A stretch of 64,000 bases of DNA from Streptomyces sp. NBC_01723 (GTDB lineage: Bacteria; Actinomycetota; Actinomycetes; Streptomycetales; Streptomycetaceae). Positions 8,231 to 16,900 of the stretch are shown here, one piece after another (positions within the stretch are counted from its first letter, which is position 1; each line of letters opens with the position of its first letter). The position numbers and the translations under genes are program-made. Location of the stretch: assembly GCF_036246005.1 (NCBI RefSeq), contig NZ_CP109171.1, forward strand, positions 1,662,001 to 1,726,000, read 5' to 3'. Below the pieces are notes generated by a model. The model saw only the letters and a program-made list of their open reading frames with translations, was not told the origin of the DNA and made no database searches.

Positions 8231-8848
8231 TCACTCGGGCAACGCGACCACCGCGTACCGCTCGTCCGTCACCTCCCGCCCCCACAGCGCGGCGTCGTCC
8301 GACAGCCGCTCCACGCGCACGCGCCCGGCGAGCGGGGTGAGGAGGGCGGTGAGCAGGTCCGCGGGTATGCCGACCGGGGCGACCGTCCCCCACACGCCCT
8401 CGACCAGGACCAGCCGGCCCCCGGGGCGCAGCAGGTGCCGCCAGCGGCTCAGGGCCCGGCCGGGGTCGGGCAGGGTCCACAGGACGTGCCGGACCAGTAC
8501 GGCGTCGAAGCGCTGCTCGCCCACGGGTGGTGCCGCGGCGTCACCCTCGAGGAACACCGCGTCACGACCGGCGAGTTTGGTCCGGGCCAGCTTCACCATG
8601 GCCGGGGACCGGTCGACGCCGGTGACGCGGTGTCCCTGCTCCGCCGCGAGGAGCGACAGGCTGCCGGTGCCGCAGCCCAGGTCGAGGACGTCCCCGGGCC
8701 GTGCGGGCAGCCAGGACGCCAACCGGGCGGCCCAGGCCCGGCGTACGTCCGGATCGCGCAGTCCGTGGTCCGGCTCGTCGTCGAAGCCCGCGGCTGCCAC
8801 GTCCCAGTCGACACTCGATGTGGTCGTCTCGTCACGGTTCTCGTCCAT
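8231..8848 (-). CDS. Class I SAM-dependent methyltransferase
   Basis: A 205-residue Rossmann methyltransferase. The AdoMet loop VLDLGCGTGSLSLL is at 54-67, followed by GVDRSPAMVKLAR, the acidic EGDAAAPP, and LVRHVLWTLPDP (motif IV) and LRPGGRLVLVEG (motif V). The substrate is unknown. ATG 8848 is taken as the start; the open frame continues upstream through a repeated promoter-like element (8858-8916). A CACGCT -10 lies 6 bp before the ATG, so the message may be leaderless. It is convergent with the DUF402 gene, 8 bp apart. Confidence 0.85.
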   Translation of the reverse strand: MDENRDETTTSSVDWDVAAAGFDDEPDHGLRDPDVRRAWAARLASWLPARPGDVLDLGCGTGSLSLLAAEQGHRVTGVDRSPAMVKLARTKLAGRDAVFLEGDAAAPPVGEQRFDAVLVRHVLWTLPDPGRALSRWRHLLRPGGRLVLVEGVWGTVAPVGIPADLLTALLTPLAGRVRVERLSDDAALWGREVTDERYAVVALPE

Positions 8849-8857
8849 GCACCCAGC

Positions 8858-8876
8858 GTGACACCCGCCACTGACA
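8858..8876 (-). promoter_or_regulatory. TGTCAGTGGC element, proximal copy
   Basis: Read on the minus strand this is TGTCAGTGGCGGGTGTCAC, with a T immediately upstream that makes TTGTCAGTGGC. It is followed by CACGCT and the methyltransferase ATG. The TTGTCAGTGGC box resembles the -35 part of the RecA-independent (PafBC-type) DNA-damage promoters of actinobacteria. Confidence 0.5.
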
Positions 8877-8897
8877 ACGGAGTCTGGGCGGGGCAAC

Positions 8898-8916
8898 GTG
8901 ACAACCGCCACTGACA
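8898..8916 (-). promoter_or_regulatory. TGTCAGTGGC element, distal copy
   Basis: A second copy, 18 of 19 bases identical to the proximal one and exactly 40 bp further upstream, so both lie on the same face of the helix. Confidence 0.5.
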
Positions 8917-9000
8917 GGAATGCATCGATGAGTGAGTCTCGGGGAAAGGGTCTACCTCCGTGAGAACGCGGAACCCGGTGGATCCGTAAGGGAGGCAGCC

Positions 9001-9135
9001 ATGCGCCGTCTGACTGTGCAGAAGCCCCTGAAGAAGAGCGACGCCCGCCGAGTCCGCGAGGAGGTCGACGAGCGGCCCGCGGGGCGGCCGGAGGTGCGCA
9101 AGGACATCGCGCGGACCTGGTGGCCGGAGAGCTGA
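9001..9135 (+). CDS. Small conserved-looking basic protein (44 aa)
   Basis: A 44-residue protein that begins MRRLTVQKPLKKSDARRVRE and ends RTWWPES. It is highly charged, with no signal peptide or membrane helix, and is predicted helical. ATG 9001 is preceded by GGGAGG with a 6-bp gap, and GC3 is high, which supports a real gene. The function is unknown. The basic, helical first half followed by Trp-Trp suggests a nucleic-acid- or ribosome-associated microprotein, but that is speculation. Upstream in-frame GTG/ATG starts at 8932 are less likely. Confidence 0.65.
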   Translation: MRRLTVQKPLKKSDARRVREEVDERPAGRPEVRKDIARTWWPES

Positions 9136-9166
9136 CCGGGCGGGCGCGTCATGAGACGCAGACGTG

Positions 9167-9625
9167 TCAGGGCAGCCGCTTGCGGTAGTGGACGCGGTCG
9201 TAGGGCCCGTCCACTCGGCGTTCCACGAGCTCGTACCCGTACTTCGGGTAGATCTCCTGGTTCTCCCACATCATCGCGTTCGTGTAGAGCCTGACCTCGG
9301 GCAGGCCCAGCGCACGCGCGTGCGCGTCCACGAACCGCAGCAGCCGCCGCCCCACACCCCTGCCGTGGGCGTCGGGGCGGACGGCGATGCTGTCGAGGAA
9401 GAGATGGCCGGGGCGCGCCTCCAGGACGACGAGGCCCACCGGGTCCCCTCCGGGTTCGCACGCGACGAAGACCCTTCCCGCGGCCACGTTCGCCGCGTGG
9501 TCCGCCTCCATGGGCTGCGGCACCACTCCGATGCGCTCGATGTAGGGCCGGTAGGCGGCGTCGGTGATCGCCTTCACCGCGGGTACGTCGTCGGTGACCG
9601 CCTGTCGGACCTGTTCGTCTTCCAC
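9167..9625 (-). CDS. GNAT-family N-acetyltransferase
   Basis: A 152-residue single-domain GNAT. The fold is complete: an N-terminal VRQAVTDDVPAVKAI strand-helix, FVACEPGGDPVGLVVL, the LDSIAVRPDAHGRGVGRRLL acetyl-CoA site with the R/Q-x-x-G-x-G/A pattern HGRGVG at about 88-93, and a C-terminal GYELVERR strand. Length is typical. GTG 9625 is the start. It stands alone with no informative neighbour; the substrate is unknown. Confidence 0.87.
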   Translation of the reverse strand: MEDEQVRQAVTDDVPAVKAITDAAYRPYIERIGVVPQPMEADHAANVAAGRVFVACEPGGDPVGLVVLEARPGHLFLDSIAVRPDAHGRGVGRRLLRFVDAHARALGLPEVRLYTNAMMWENQEIYPKYGYELVERRVDGPYDRVHYRKRLP

Positions 9626-9802
9626 ACCTCGAACGGTAGCTACCTCAGCTCAGCCTGAGCACTCCCTTAACGCGACCATAAGGATCTCCATCACCCGTCT
9701 CCAGCAGGCGATTTCACGGTTTCTTGGGGCTAGTTTGCTGATCACCCCACGGGTTCCGGCCCATGTCCCCACGTCCACCGTGACCGCCTCCAGGAGATCC
9801 CC

Positions 9803-10867
9803 ATGCCCGCACACTCCGCGTCCCGCAGGGCCGCCGCCGTCGCCGTCGCCGGTCTCGCCCCGCTCGCCCTGACCACGCTGGCCGCCGCTCCCGCCTCGGC
9901 GCACGGCTCGATGGGCGACCCGGTCAGCCGGGTGTCGCAGTGCCACGCCGAGGGCCCCGAGAGCCCGCGGTCCGCCGCGTGCAAGGCCGCGGTCGCGGCC
10001 GGCGGCACGCAGGCCCTCTACGACTGGAACGGCATCCGCATCGGCAACGCGGCCGGGAAGCACCAGGAGCTGATCCCGGACGGCAAGTTGTGCAGCGCCA
10101 ACGACCCCGCCTTCAAGGGCATGGACCTGGCGCGCGCGGACTGGCCCACGACCAGCGTGAGCAGCGGCTCGTACACCTTCAAGTACCGCGTGACGGCCCC
10201 GCACAAGGGCACGTTCAAGGTGTACATCACCAAGCCCGGCTACGACCCGGCGAAGCCGCTGGGCTGGGGCGACCTGGATCTGTCCGCCCCGGTCGCCACG
10301 GCCACCGACCCGGCCGCCTCGGGCGGCTTCTACACCTTCTCCGGCAAGCTGCCCGAGCGTTCCGGCAAGCACCTGCTGTACGCGGTGTGGCAGCGCTCGG
10401 ACAGCCCGGAGGCGTTCTACTCCTGCTCCGACGTCTCGTTCGGCGGCGGCGGCGGTGCCGCGGGCGAGGAGGCGGAGGCCGGCGAGAGCGCTGCCGGGGG
10501 GAACGCGGGCGGTGAGAGCGCCGCCGGCACCGCTCCGGCGCCCGAGGCCTCCGCGCCCACCGACGAACAGCTCGCCGCCGCGGCCGACAAGTCGACGATC
10601 GAGCACCGGGGCCACGGCGACCAGGACGCCGAGACCACCACCGACCCCACGGACCCGGCCGCCGCCCCGGACACCGAGGCCGCCGCGGAGCCCAACCAGG
10701 TCAAGGCCGCCGGCGGGGGCACCGGGAACCTCGCCGAGACCGGCGGTGACAGCAGCACGCCCTACATCGCGGTCGGCGGCGCCGCCGCCCTGGCCCTCGG
10801 CGCGGCCGCGCTGTTCGCCTCGGTCCGCCGCCGGGCGCTGACGGCCGGGGGCCGGCACGGCCGCTGA
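9803..10867 (+). CDS. Secreted, LAXTG-anchored lytic polysaccharide monooxygenase (AA10)
   Basis: A 354-residue exported protein. The signal peptide (1-33) ends ASA, so the mature chain starts with His34, the copper-brace histidine required in AA10 enzymes that oxidatively cleave chitin or cellulose. The AA10 fold runs to about residue 215 and ends in YSCSDVSF, which supplies the axial Phe; APHKG holds a candidate second brace His. A Gly/Ala/Glu/Pro-rich linker follows, then LAETG (310-314), a hydrophobic helix and a basic RRR tail, a class E sortase signal. ATG 9803 follows AGGAGAT. It is monocistronic and ends before a perfect bidirectional hairpin. Confidence 0.9.
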   Translation: MPAHSASRRAAAVAVAGLAPLALTTLAAAPASAHGSMGDPVSRVSQCHAEGPESPRSAACKAAVAAGGTQALYDWNGIRIGNAAGKHQELIPDGKLCSANDPAFKGMDLARADWPTTSVSSGSYTFKYRVTAPHKGTFKVYITKPGYDPAKPLGWGDLDLSAPVATATDPAASGGFYTFSGKLPERSGKHLLYAVWQRSDSPEAFYSCSDVSFGGGGGAAGEEAEAGESAAGGNAGGESAAGTAPAPEASAPTDEQLAAAADKSTIEHRGHGDQDAETTTDPTDPAAAPDTEAAAEPNQVKAAGGGTGNLAETGGDSSTPYIAVGGAAALALGAAALFASVRRRALTAGGRHGR

Positions 10868-10875
10868 TCCGGGAC

Positions 10876-10914
10876 GCGGGGTCCGTCCGGCGGCTCAGGC
10901 CGGACGGACCCCGC
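10876..10914. terminator. Bidirectional hairpin terminator
   Basis: A perfect 16-bp stem with a 7-nt loop between the convergent LPMO and lipase genes. It has no U-tract, which is usual for actinobacteria. Confidence 0.85.
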
Positions 10915-10935
10915 CCTGCGTTCCGGGCGTCCCGG

Positions 10936-11802
10936 TCAGCCGAGGACCGAGGCGCAGGTGGTGCGCGTGGCGCGGGCCGGGTCCAGGGCGTTGGCCACCT
11001 CGTGGAAGGCGATCCGGTCGAGCAGCCCGATCGCCAGGTGCTCGGAGAGGTCGAGGGGGCACAGGTCCTGCAGCAGGACGTTGCGCACCCCGGGGCCGCT
11101 CAGGTACTGGCTGCGGTACGGAGTGACCACCTCGTCGTACTTCGTGGCGAGGACGGTGTAGCGCACGCCGGGCACCGTGTCGCCGCCCGCGTTGAGCTTG
11201 GTCAGAACGTCGGAGCCGGCGACCTGGTCGGCGAGGGCGGGGGTGTTCTCGTCGAGCAGGTCCCCAACGCCGGGGAAGTACGGCAGCAGGTTGGTCAGGC
11301 CCAGGAGCGTGGTGCCGTGGTTGCTGGGCGCGATCCCGACCAGGGCGTTCACCTCGGCCGCTCCGCCGAGGAACTTCAGGTAGTAACGGGGCATCATGCC
11401 GCCCTGCGAGTGGCCGACGATGTCGGTCTCCGCGGCGCCGGTCGCGGCGAGCACCCTGTCGACGTAGGCGTCCAGTTGCTCCGCCGACTTCTCGACGGGA
11501 CCGAGGCCGTGGAAGAACGGGACGCCGGGCAGTTGGCCGTAGTCGAGGGAGAAGACGCAGTAGCCGCGGTTCTTCAGGTAGGGCGCGAGGCCGAGCCAGT
11601 TGTCGACGGAGTTCCCGAAGGTGCCGTGGACCAGGACGACGGGGCGGGGATGGGCGGCGGAGGGCTTGCAGCCGTAGTCGTTCCAGCCGGCGCTGGGGCG
11701 GGCGTCGGCGGCGTGGGCGGCGGTGGCGGCGGGGAGGAGGGCGACCGCGGCGGTCAGCAGCAGCGCGGTCAGCGGTCTGAGCAGTCGTCTCCAGGGCAGC
11801 AT
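10936..11802 (-). CDS. Secreted alpha/beta-hydrolase lipase
   Basis: A 288-residue secreted lipase of the triacylglycerol lipase (EstA/LipA-like) class. Residues 1-32 are a signal peptide (RR, long Leu/Ala core, HAA). VLVHGTFGN (57-65) is the oxyanion region, GHSQGG (130-135) places the nucleophile at Ser132, and downstream DEVVTPY and SEHLA supply the likely Asp and His. Paired cysteines suit an extracellular enzyme. ATG 11802 is chosen for the AAGGAGA about 8 bp upstream and the signal peptide. The upstream region carries a Crp-like palindrome and two TTAC-N6-GTAR repeats, so it is probably regulated by nutrient state. Confidence 0.9.
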   Translation of the reverse strand: MLPWRRLLRPLTALLLTAAVALLPAATAAHAADARPSAGWNDYGCKPSAAHPRPVVLVHGTFGNSVDNWLGLAPYLKNRGYCVFSLDYGQLPGVPFFHGLGPVEKSAEQLDAYVDRVLAATGAAETDIVGHSQGGMMPRYYLKFLGGAAEVNALVGIAPSNHGTTLLGLTNLLPYFPGVGDLLDENTPALADQVAGSDVLTKLNAGGDTVPGVRYTVLATKYDEVVTPYRSQYLSGPGVRNVLLQDLCPLDLSEHLAIGLLDRIAFHEVANALDPARATRTTCASVLG

Positions 11803-11862
11803 CAGGTGATCTCCTTGCGGCTCGGGGGAGGTGCGACAGGGAGGTGCGACGGCAGGACGCCC

Positions 11863-11878
11863 TGTGATCCGGATCACG
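11863..11878. promoter_or_regulatory. Crp-like palindrome upstream of lipase
   Basis: TGTGATCCGGATCACG, matching TGTGA-N6-TCACA at 9 of 10 fixed positions, about 61 bp before the lipase start. The inner 14 bases are a perfect palindrome. Confidence 0.5.
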
Positions 11879-11899
11879 GGATGCTGTTCACTCGTCAAG

Positions 11900-11913
11900 T
11901 TACGGGTGAGTAG
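11900..11913. promoter_or_regulatory. TTAC-N6-GTAR repeat 1
   Basis: TTACGGGTGAGTAG, the first of two operator-like repeats 27 bp apart upstream of the lipase gene; the 16-base repeat unit matches at 14 positions. Confidence 0.4.
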
Positions 11914-11926
11914 TGCAGGTGTGAAG

Positions 11927-11940
11927 TTACGCGTCAGTAA
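11927..11940. promoter_or_regulatory. TTAC-N6-GTAA repeat 2
   Basis: TTACGCGTCAGTAA, with perfect 4-bp arms. It is the second copy of the lipase-upstream element and resembles operators of TetR-type regulators. Confidence 0.4.
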
Positions 11941-12002
11941 AAACTTCCAGTGATAACCAGAGCGCGGTGCGCCACAGGTGATAAAGGGTCACCAGGCGCG
12001 GG

Positions 12003-12449
12003 TCACCAGGCGGGCCGGACGGGCCCACCCGGCGCGACGCGCAGCAGACGGTCCCGCAGGGCGCGGACCTCGCCCTCGCCGAGCACCTCGACCCACGCGC
12101 CCACGGCCTCCGCCGCCGCCTCCTCCGCGGCCCGCGTGCAGGCCCACCCCGTCTCGGTCAGCACCACCAGCCGGGCGCGCGCGTCGGCGGGGTGCGGCCG
12201 GCGTTCGGCGTACCCCTTGCGGACCAGCTCGTCGACGAGCTGACTGGCGGCCTGCTTGGTCATCCCGAGGTGCGCGGCGAGGTCGGTGACCGTCGCGCCG
12301 TCCGGGGCGAGCCGGGTGAACGCGAAGCCGTGCGCGGGTCGCAGCCCCTCGAAGCCGCGAGCGACGACCCCCTCGTGGATGCGCTGCGTGAGCCCGCCGG
12401 CCGCGGCGAGCAGGGCGGCGGAGAGGGCCATGGCTTCGGAGTTCTGCAC
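12003..12449 (-). CDS. MarR-family transcriptional regulator
   Basis: A 148-residue MarR-type winged-helix protein. The DNA-binding core is VTDLAAHLGMTKQAASQLVDEL (about 54-75), followed by the wing with YAERRPHPADARARLVVLTE (the D-x-R signature); helices at both ends form the dimer interface. The start used gives the full N-terminal helix. It is divergent from a cupin gene, and two palindromes with GTCAAG/CTTGAC arms lie in the gap, so it most likely represses itself and the cupin gene and is released by a small ligand. Confidence 0.9.
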   Translation of the reverse strand: MQNSEAMALSAALLAAAGGLTQRIHEGVVARGFEGLRPAHGFAFTRLAPDGATVTDLAAHLGMTKQAASQLVDELVRKGYAERRPHPADARARLVVLTETGWACTRAAEEAAAEAVGAWVEVLGEGEVRALRDRLLRVAPGGPVRPAW

Positions 12450-12476
12450 GGAGGCATTGAAACACCCTTGACGTAT

Positions 12477-12495
12477 TGGTCAAGCGGCTTGACCA
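12477..12495. promoter_or_regulatory. MarR operator 1
   Basis: TGGTCAAG-CGG-CTTGACCA, a perfect 8-bp inverted repeat about 28 bp upstream of the marR start. Confidence 0.7.
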
Positions 12496-12510
12496 TAGGA
12501 CCGCGCGAAG

Positions 12511-12529
12511 TAGTCAAGCAACTTGACCA
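12511..12529. promoter_or_regulatory. MarR operator 2
   Basis: TAGTCAAG-CAA-CTTGACCA, the same inverted repeat with one arm mismatch, centred 34 bp from operator 1. Confidence 0.7.
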
Positions 12530-12603
12530 TTTCGGCTCCATCGGCCGACGGCTGCCCGCAGCCGACAGCGCGCCTCAAGCCCCCTCACCCCCAGGAGACC
12601 CCC

Positions 12604-12978
12604 GTGCCCGTCATCCGCTCGTCCGAAGGCGTCACCCACGAGATCCACGGCGCCCGTTTCGTCTCGTACGCCACCCCCCGCACCGGCAGCAGCCAGCTCT
12701 GCGCCTGGCGGGGCGAGATCCCGGCGGGGACGCGGGCGCCCGCGCACACCGTCGACCGCGAGGAGGTCCTCCACCTGCTCACCGGCGAACTGCTGATCGC
12801 CCTCGACGGCCGCACCGAGCGCGTCGCGGCGGGCGACACCGTGATCATCAGCCCGGGGGCGACCCTCGCCGTGGAGAATCCCACCGACCGGACGGCGACG
12901 ACCTGGGTCACCACCTCCGTCGGCCTGACGGCCGAACTGGCCGACGGCACCCGGCTCACGCCGCCGTGGGCCAACTGA
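12604..12978 (+). CDS. Cupin-domain protein
   Basis: A 124-residue single-cupin (Cupin_2 fold) protein. The double-stranded beta-helix is visible in PAGTRAPAHTVDREEVLHLLTGELLIAL, where His and Glu residues form the usual metal site, and AAGDTVIISPGATLAVENPTD as the second motif. Cupins of this size may be dioxygenases, isomerases or binding proteins; nothing fixes which. GTG 12604 follows AGGAGA at a 5-bp gap. It is divergent from the MarR gene and probably its regulatory target. Confidence 0.85.
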   Translation: MPVIRSSEGVTHEIHGARFVSYATPRTGSSQLCAWRGEIPAGTRAPAHTVDREEVLHLLTGELLIALDGRTERVAAGDTVIISPGATLAVENPTDRTATTWVTTSVGLTAELADGTRLTPPWAN

Positions 12979-12990
12979 CCCGCGAGGGTC

Positions 12991-13962
12991 TCAAGCCACC
13001 GCCAGGGACCCCGGCATCACCGCACGCGGCCCGAACTTCGCCCGTGCCCGGTCCGCGACCTCCTCGATCCGGCGGACCTTCTCGTCCACGGGGTCGAAGG
13101 TGAGCTGGTGGGAGGCCTGTTCGGCGGGGGCGAGGCCCTCGGCGCGCAGGACCACCGACCGGACCCGGGCGCGCTGGAGCCCGAGCGCCTCGTACATGCC
13201 GTACGCGGCCCGCGTCAGCGCCGCCGAGTGCGCGGTCGGCTCCTTCAGGGTGCGGCTGCGCGTGGTGGCCGACCGGTCGGCGTAGCGCACGGTGAGGGTG
13301 AGGGTGCGGCACACCTTCTCCACGGCGCGCAGCCGGGCGCCCAGTTCCTCGGCGGCCGAGAGCAGGGCGCGGCGGTGCCGGCCGGGGTCCAGCTCGTCGC
13401 GGCCGAAGGGGCGTTCGGCGGCCAGTGAGCGGGAGATCCCGTTGGGGATGACCCGGCCGCGGTCGATGCCGTTGGCCTTCTCGTGCAGCTCGCGGCCCGT
13501 CCGCGCGCCGAGCAGGCGCTGGAGCGTGGACAGGGGCGCGGCGGCGACCCGGCCGAGGGTGTCGAGGCCGTACTCGCACAGCGTGCGGGCGGTCGCGGTA
13601 CCGACGCCGGGCAGCGCGGCGACGGGCTTGCCGGCGAGGAACTCCCGCACCCCGCCCTCGGGCACCGCGCGGGTCAGCCCCGGCCGGGCGTCCCGCAGGG
13701 CCATGCGGGCCGGCATCGGGCCCGGCCCGGCGCCGATCAGGCAGTCGACGCCGTACAGCGCGAGGGCGCGGACGCGGATCACCGCGGCCAGTTCCACGGC
13801 GTCTCGGCCGAAGTACCGCTCGGCGCCGCGCAGGTCGGCCAGCGCGCCGTCGGGTGGCAACGCCTCGACGACCGGCGTGAACTCCTCCAGGAGCCCCAGC
13901 AACTGGGGCAGGGCCGCCTCGTACATCGGCGGCAGCTGGAAACGTACGCAGAGAATGGTCAT
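12991..13962 (-). CDS. Y-family DNA polymerase homologue, ImuB-like
   Basis: A 323-residue Y-family polymerase relative. The fingers/palm region is degenerate: the first metal-binding Asp motif is replaced by ILCVRFQLPP, and the usual SIDE motif reads PPDGALAD at 36-43, so the Asp is kept but the catalytic Glu is Gly39. A helix-hairpin-helix (LPGVGTATARTLCEYG, 117-132) and little-finger domain are present, and QLTFD near the C-terminus is a possible sliding-clamp motif. This pattern is that of ImuB, an inactive adaptor that recruits DnaE2. ATG 13962 overlaps the dnaE2 stop by 4 bp. DinB is the alternative name, less likely given the lost residues. Confidence 0.82.
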   Translation of the reverse strand: MTILCVRFQLPPMYEAALPQLLGLLEEFTPVVEALPPDGALADLRGAERYFGRDAVELAAVIRVRALALYGVDCLIGAGPGPMPARMALRDARPGLTRAVPEGGVREFLAGKPVAALPGVGTATARTLCEYGLDTLGRVAAAPLSTLQRLLGARTGRELHEKANGIDRGRVIPNGISRSLAAERPFGRDELDPGRHRRALLSAAEELGARLRAVEKVCRTLTLTVRYADRSATTRSRTLKEPTAHSAALTRAAYGMYEALGLQRARVRSVVLRAEGLAPAEQASHQLTFDPVDEKVRRIEEVADRARAKFGPRAVMPGSLAVA

Positions 13963-16900
13963 CCCGCACTCCCCGGACTCTGGTGCCACAACTTCCTTCC
14001 CACCGCGGGCCCTTCGCCCGCGGGGCGCAGATCGGCCCAGGGGTGCATCTCGTACCCCGTGGACATGCGGATCCTCCGCTGCCCCCCGTCGCCGTCGGCC
14101 GCCTCGGGACCCGCGCCGGGGGACTCGGCGAGCCGGGCCGCGACGCCCTCCAGACCCTCCGCGCCCCGCACCTCCAGCAGGTCGGCGAGGTTCCAGGCGG
14201 CGGAGCCGACCACGCTGAGGCTGCGCGGGCCGCGCCGCTGCACCACCCCGCGCACCAGCAGCAGCCAGGAGTGGAAGACGGTGTGCGCGCAGGCGTCGTG
14301 GGAGTCGTCGAAGAAGGCGAGGTCGACCAGGCCGGAGCCGTCGTCGAGGGTGGAGAAGATGACCCGGCGCCCGGAGCGGATCGGCGGTGTCTGCGTGGCC
14401 GCCTTGGCACCCGCGACCAGCACCGTCTCCCCGTGCCGGGCCTCGCGCAGCCGCTTGGCCGACACCACGCCCAGCTCGCGCAGGAAGGTGCGGTGGTCGT
14501 CCATCAGGTTGCGCGAGGCGTCCATGGACAGCACGCCCAGTTCGGCGCTGAGCCGCTCCGCCGAGGTGAGGTCGGGCAGTCCGGCGGACGCGGTCCTGCG
14601 TCCGCCGGCCAGCGGGAGCTGGTCGCCGCGGCCGGCCCGGGCGCCTCGGTGCAGCTCGGTCAGGTGCAGTTGCAGGTCGCGGCGGTTGGCGCCGAACGCG
14701 TCCAACGCGCCGACCTGGGCGAGCCGTCCGGCCAGCGGCCTGCTGGGGCGGGCCCGTTCCCAGAAGTCGAGCAGGGAGGCGTACGGCTGCCCCTCGGCGG
14801 CCCGTTCCGCCTCGGCCTCGCTGATGCCGTGCACGTCGGAGAGGGCGAGGCGCAGGCCCCACACGGGCTCCCGCCGCTTACCTTCGGACACCAGTTCGAT
14901 CCTGTGTGCGACCCCGGACTTGTTCACGTCCAACGGCAGGATCGGCACCCCGCGCCGCCGCGCGTCCGCCAGCAGCAGCCGCTTGGGGTACATGCCGGGG
15001 TCGTGGGTGAGCAGGCCCGCGTAGAAGGCGGCCGGGTGGTGGGCCTTCAGCCACGCCGACTGGTACGTCGGCACGGCGAAGGCGACCGCGTGCGCCTTGC
15101 AGAAGCCGTACGAGCCGAAGGCCTCGATGATCTCCCAGGTGCGCTGAATCGTTTCCGCGTCGTACCCGTGCTCCGCCGCGTGCTGGGCGAACCACACCTT
15201 GATCCGCCCCTGCGACTCCGGGTCGGACAGCCCGCGCCGCACCCGGTCCGCCTCGCCGCGTCCGCAGCCGGTCATGATGTCGACGATGTCGATGATCTGC
15301 TCGTGGAAGACGACGACCCCGTACGTCCCCTCCAGCGGCTCCGCCAGGTCATCGTGCGGGTAGCGCACCGGCGCCCGCCCGTGCCGCGCCTCGATGAACG
15401 GCCGCACCATGTCGGCGGCGACCGGACCGGGACGGAAGAGCGAGATGTCGACCACGAGGTCGTGGAAGGTGGCCGGCTGGAGCCTGCCGACCAGGTCCCG
15501 CTGGCCCGGCGACTCGATCTGGAAGCAGCCCAGCGTCTCGGCGGAGCGGATCATCCGGTACGTCGCCGGGTCGCCCTCCGGCACGGCGTCCAGGTCGACC
15601 TCGGCGCCCGTGGCCCGCTTCACCTCGGCGACCGCGTGCGCCATCGCCGACTGCATCCGCACGCCGAGCACGTCCAGCTTGAGCAGCCCCAGGTCCTCCA
15701 CGTCGTCCTTGTCGAACTGCGCCATCGGGAAGCCCTCGCCGCTGGTCGGCATCACCGGCGTACGGGAGAGCAGGGAGGCGTCGGACAGCAGGACGCCGCA
15801 GGGGTGCATGGCGATGCCGCGCGGGAGGGCGTCGAGGCCCTCGACCAGCTCCCAGAACTTGCCGTACCTCCCTCCCCCGTCCCGGCGGGACTCCTCCGCC
15901 AGCTCCCTCAGCTCGGGCAGCTCCTCCAGCGCGGCGCGGGCGTCGCGGGCGCGGATGTGCGGGAAGGACTTGGCGACGCGGTCGATCTCGGCCGGGTCCA
16001 TGGACAGGGCTGCGCCGACGTCGCGCACGGCGTGGCGCACCCGGTACGTCTCCGGCATGGCGACCGTGGCGACCCGCTCGGTGCCGAACCGGCCGATGAT
16101 CGCGCGGTAGACCTCCAGCCGGCGCGCGGACTCCACGTCGATGTCGATGTCGGGCAGCACCACCCGCTCCCTGGACAGGAACCGCTCCATCAGCAGCCCG
16201 TGTTCGACCGGGTCGGCGTGCGCGATGCCGAGGAGGTGGTTGACGAGCGAGCCCGCGCCGGAGCCGCGCGCGGCGACCCGGATGCCCATGTGCCGCACGT
16301 CGTCCACGACCTGGGCGACGGTGAGGAAGTACGAGGCGAAGCCGTGGTGGGCGATGATGTCCAGCTCGTGGTGCATCCGCTCCCAGTACTCCCGGCGGTC
16401 GCGCCGCCGGTCGTAGCCGCGCAGCACCATGCCGGCCACCGCCCGGGAGGCGAGCGCCCGCTGGGCGGTACGGCGGCCCGCGCCCACGAGGTGGGGTTCG
16501 GGGAAGTGGACGGCGCCCATGCCGAGGTCGTCCTCGGGGTCGACCAGGCACTCGGCGGCCGTGGCGCGGGTCTGCTCCAGCAGGCGGTCGGCGGTGTCGC
16601 GCCGGAAGCCCGCGGACTCGACGATCCGCTCGGCGGCGTGCCGCATGGCGGCGGCGTCCTTGAGCCACGCCTCACCGGAGTCCAGTTCCCCGGTGGCGTC
16701 GATCGGGACGAGGCGGCGGGCGGCGTCCAGGACGTCGGCGACCCGGCCCTGGCCCGGGTCGGCGTACCTGACGGCGTTGCTGAGCACCGGCCGGACGCCC
16801 TGCTCGGCGGCGAGGCCGACGGTACGGGCGGCCAGCCGCAGGGAGCCGGGGCCGGTCCCCTCGCGGCCGTGCCAGACGGCCTCCAGGCGCAGGGCGTCGC

